NCBI GenBank assembly: GCA_012520015.1
Contig: JAAYPD010000032.1
Location: 1-5,501 of the forward strand
Origin: Methanomicrobiales archaeon
Lineage (GTDB): Archaea; Halobacteriota; Methanomicrobia; Methanomicrobiales; Methanospirillaceae
Direction: 5' to 3'
Length of the DNA stretch: 5,501 nt
Part shown: in pieces, positions 5,445 through 5,501 of the stretch
Layout: every line of letters starts with the position of its first letter
How positions within the stretch are numbered: the first letter of the stretch is position 1
The notes under the pieces: generated by a model
What the model was told of the DNA's origin: nothing
The model's database searches: none
The model's input: the letters and a program-made list of their open reading frames with translations, nothing else
Program-made: the position numbers and the translations under genes

Positions 5445-5501
5445 TTTTTCATTATATCATTCACAATATCCAAAACCGCCCGAAGGTCGCGTATGCAGTG
5501 G
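5438..5501 (-). CDS. 3' end of an unidentified upstream gene (partial)
   Basis: Reading the minus strand from the window edge gives an open frame of 20 codons ending ...VLDIVNDIMKKS and a TGA at 5440-5438. The composition (amphipathic, charged, Lys-rich end) looks like the C-terminal helix of a real protein. The other two minus-strand frames are less convincing; one of them stops at about 5460. The gene starts outside the window, so neither its family nor its function can be named. It is co-oriented with atwA and lies 97 bases upstream, so it could be the preceding gene of the same operon or the end of a separate unit. A chance open frame of this length is possible. Confidence 0.45.
   Translation of the reverse strand, partial: HCIRDLRAVLDIVNDIMKKS

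Noticed and set aside
5442..5447. Run of six T at 5444-5449 on the plus strand as a terminator
   Set aside because: On the minus strand, the direction of transcription, it reads as A residues within the final Lys codons of the upstream partial gene. No stem-loop precedes a T-run in that direction.
1..5501. CRISPR array, tRNA, rRNA, insertion sequence or attachment site
   Set aside because: No regularly spaced repeats, cloverleaf-like sequence, transposase motifs or terminal inverted repeats were seen. The window is almost fully occupied by coding sequence.

Overview
The window is one strand of a methanogen operon. Every supported gene reads on the minus strand. The set of products (AtwA/component A2 and methanogenesis marker proteins Mmp3, Mmp6, Mmp5, Mmp15 and Mmp17) is found only in organisms with methyl-coenzyme M reductase (MCR), so this is a methanogenic (or anaerobic methane-oxidising) euryarchaeon. 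The roughly balanced base composition and this gene order suggest Methanomicrobiales (Methanospirillum-like), but that placement is an inference and not proven by the sequence.

Layout in the direction of transcription, from high to low coordinates: (1) 5501-5438, the last 20 codons of an unidentified upstream gene; (2) 5437-5341, the only substantial intergenic gap, with two adjacent short palindromes, a direct repeat and a weak TATA-like element; (3) 5340-3736, atwA, a tandem ABC ATPase with an inserted Cys4 zinc-ribbon-like element; (4) 3724-2202, mmp3, interrupted by a one-base frame change at about 2859-2861 so that it reads as two overlapping ORFs; (5) 2205-1750, mmp6; (6) 1748-1302, mmp5; (7) 1305-61, mmp15, an HgdC/BadF-type ASKHA ATPase with an extra N-terminal domain; (8) 58-1, the first 19 codons of mmp17, which runs out of the window. 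Genes are separated by at most 11 bases or overlap by 4 (ATGA), so this is a translationally coupled polycistron, probably transcribed from the gap upstream of atwA.

Function: MCR is active only when the nickel of cofactor F430 is Ni(I), which needs very low-potential electrons and ATP. AtwA is the known ATP-dependent component of MCR activation, and several Mmp proteins are associated with MCR maturation or activation. The operon pairs this ABC ATPase with a second, unrelated ATPase, Mmp15. Mmp15 keeps the nucleotide motifs and the two cysteines used by HgdC-type 'archerase' electron activators. Several small Cys-bearing proteins accompany them. A coherent reading is an ATP-driven electron-delivery and assembly module for MCR.

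The most notable points are the mmp3 frame break, an apparent triplication of a cyclophilin-like module inside reconstructed Mmp3, and an HgdB-like layout shared by Mmp5 and the N-terminus of Mmp15.
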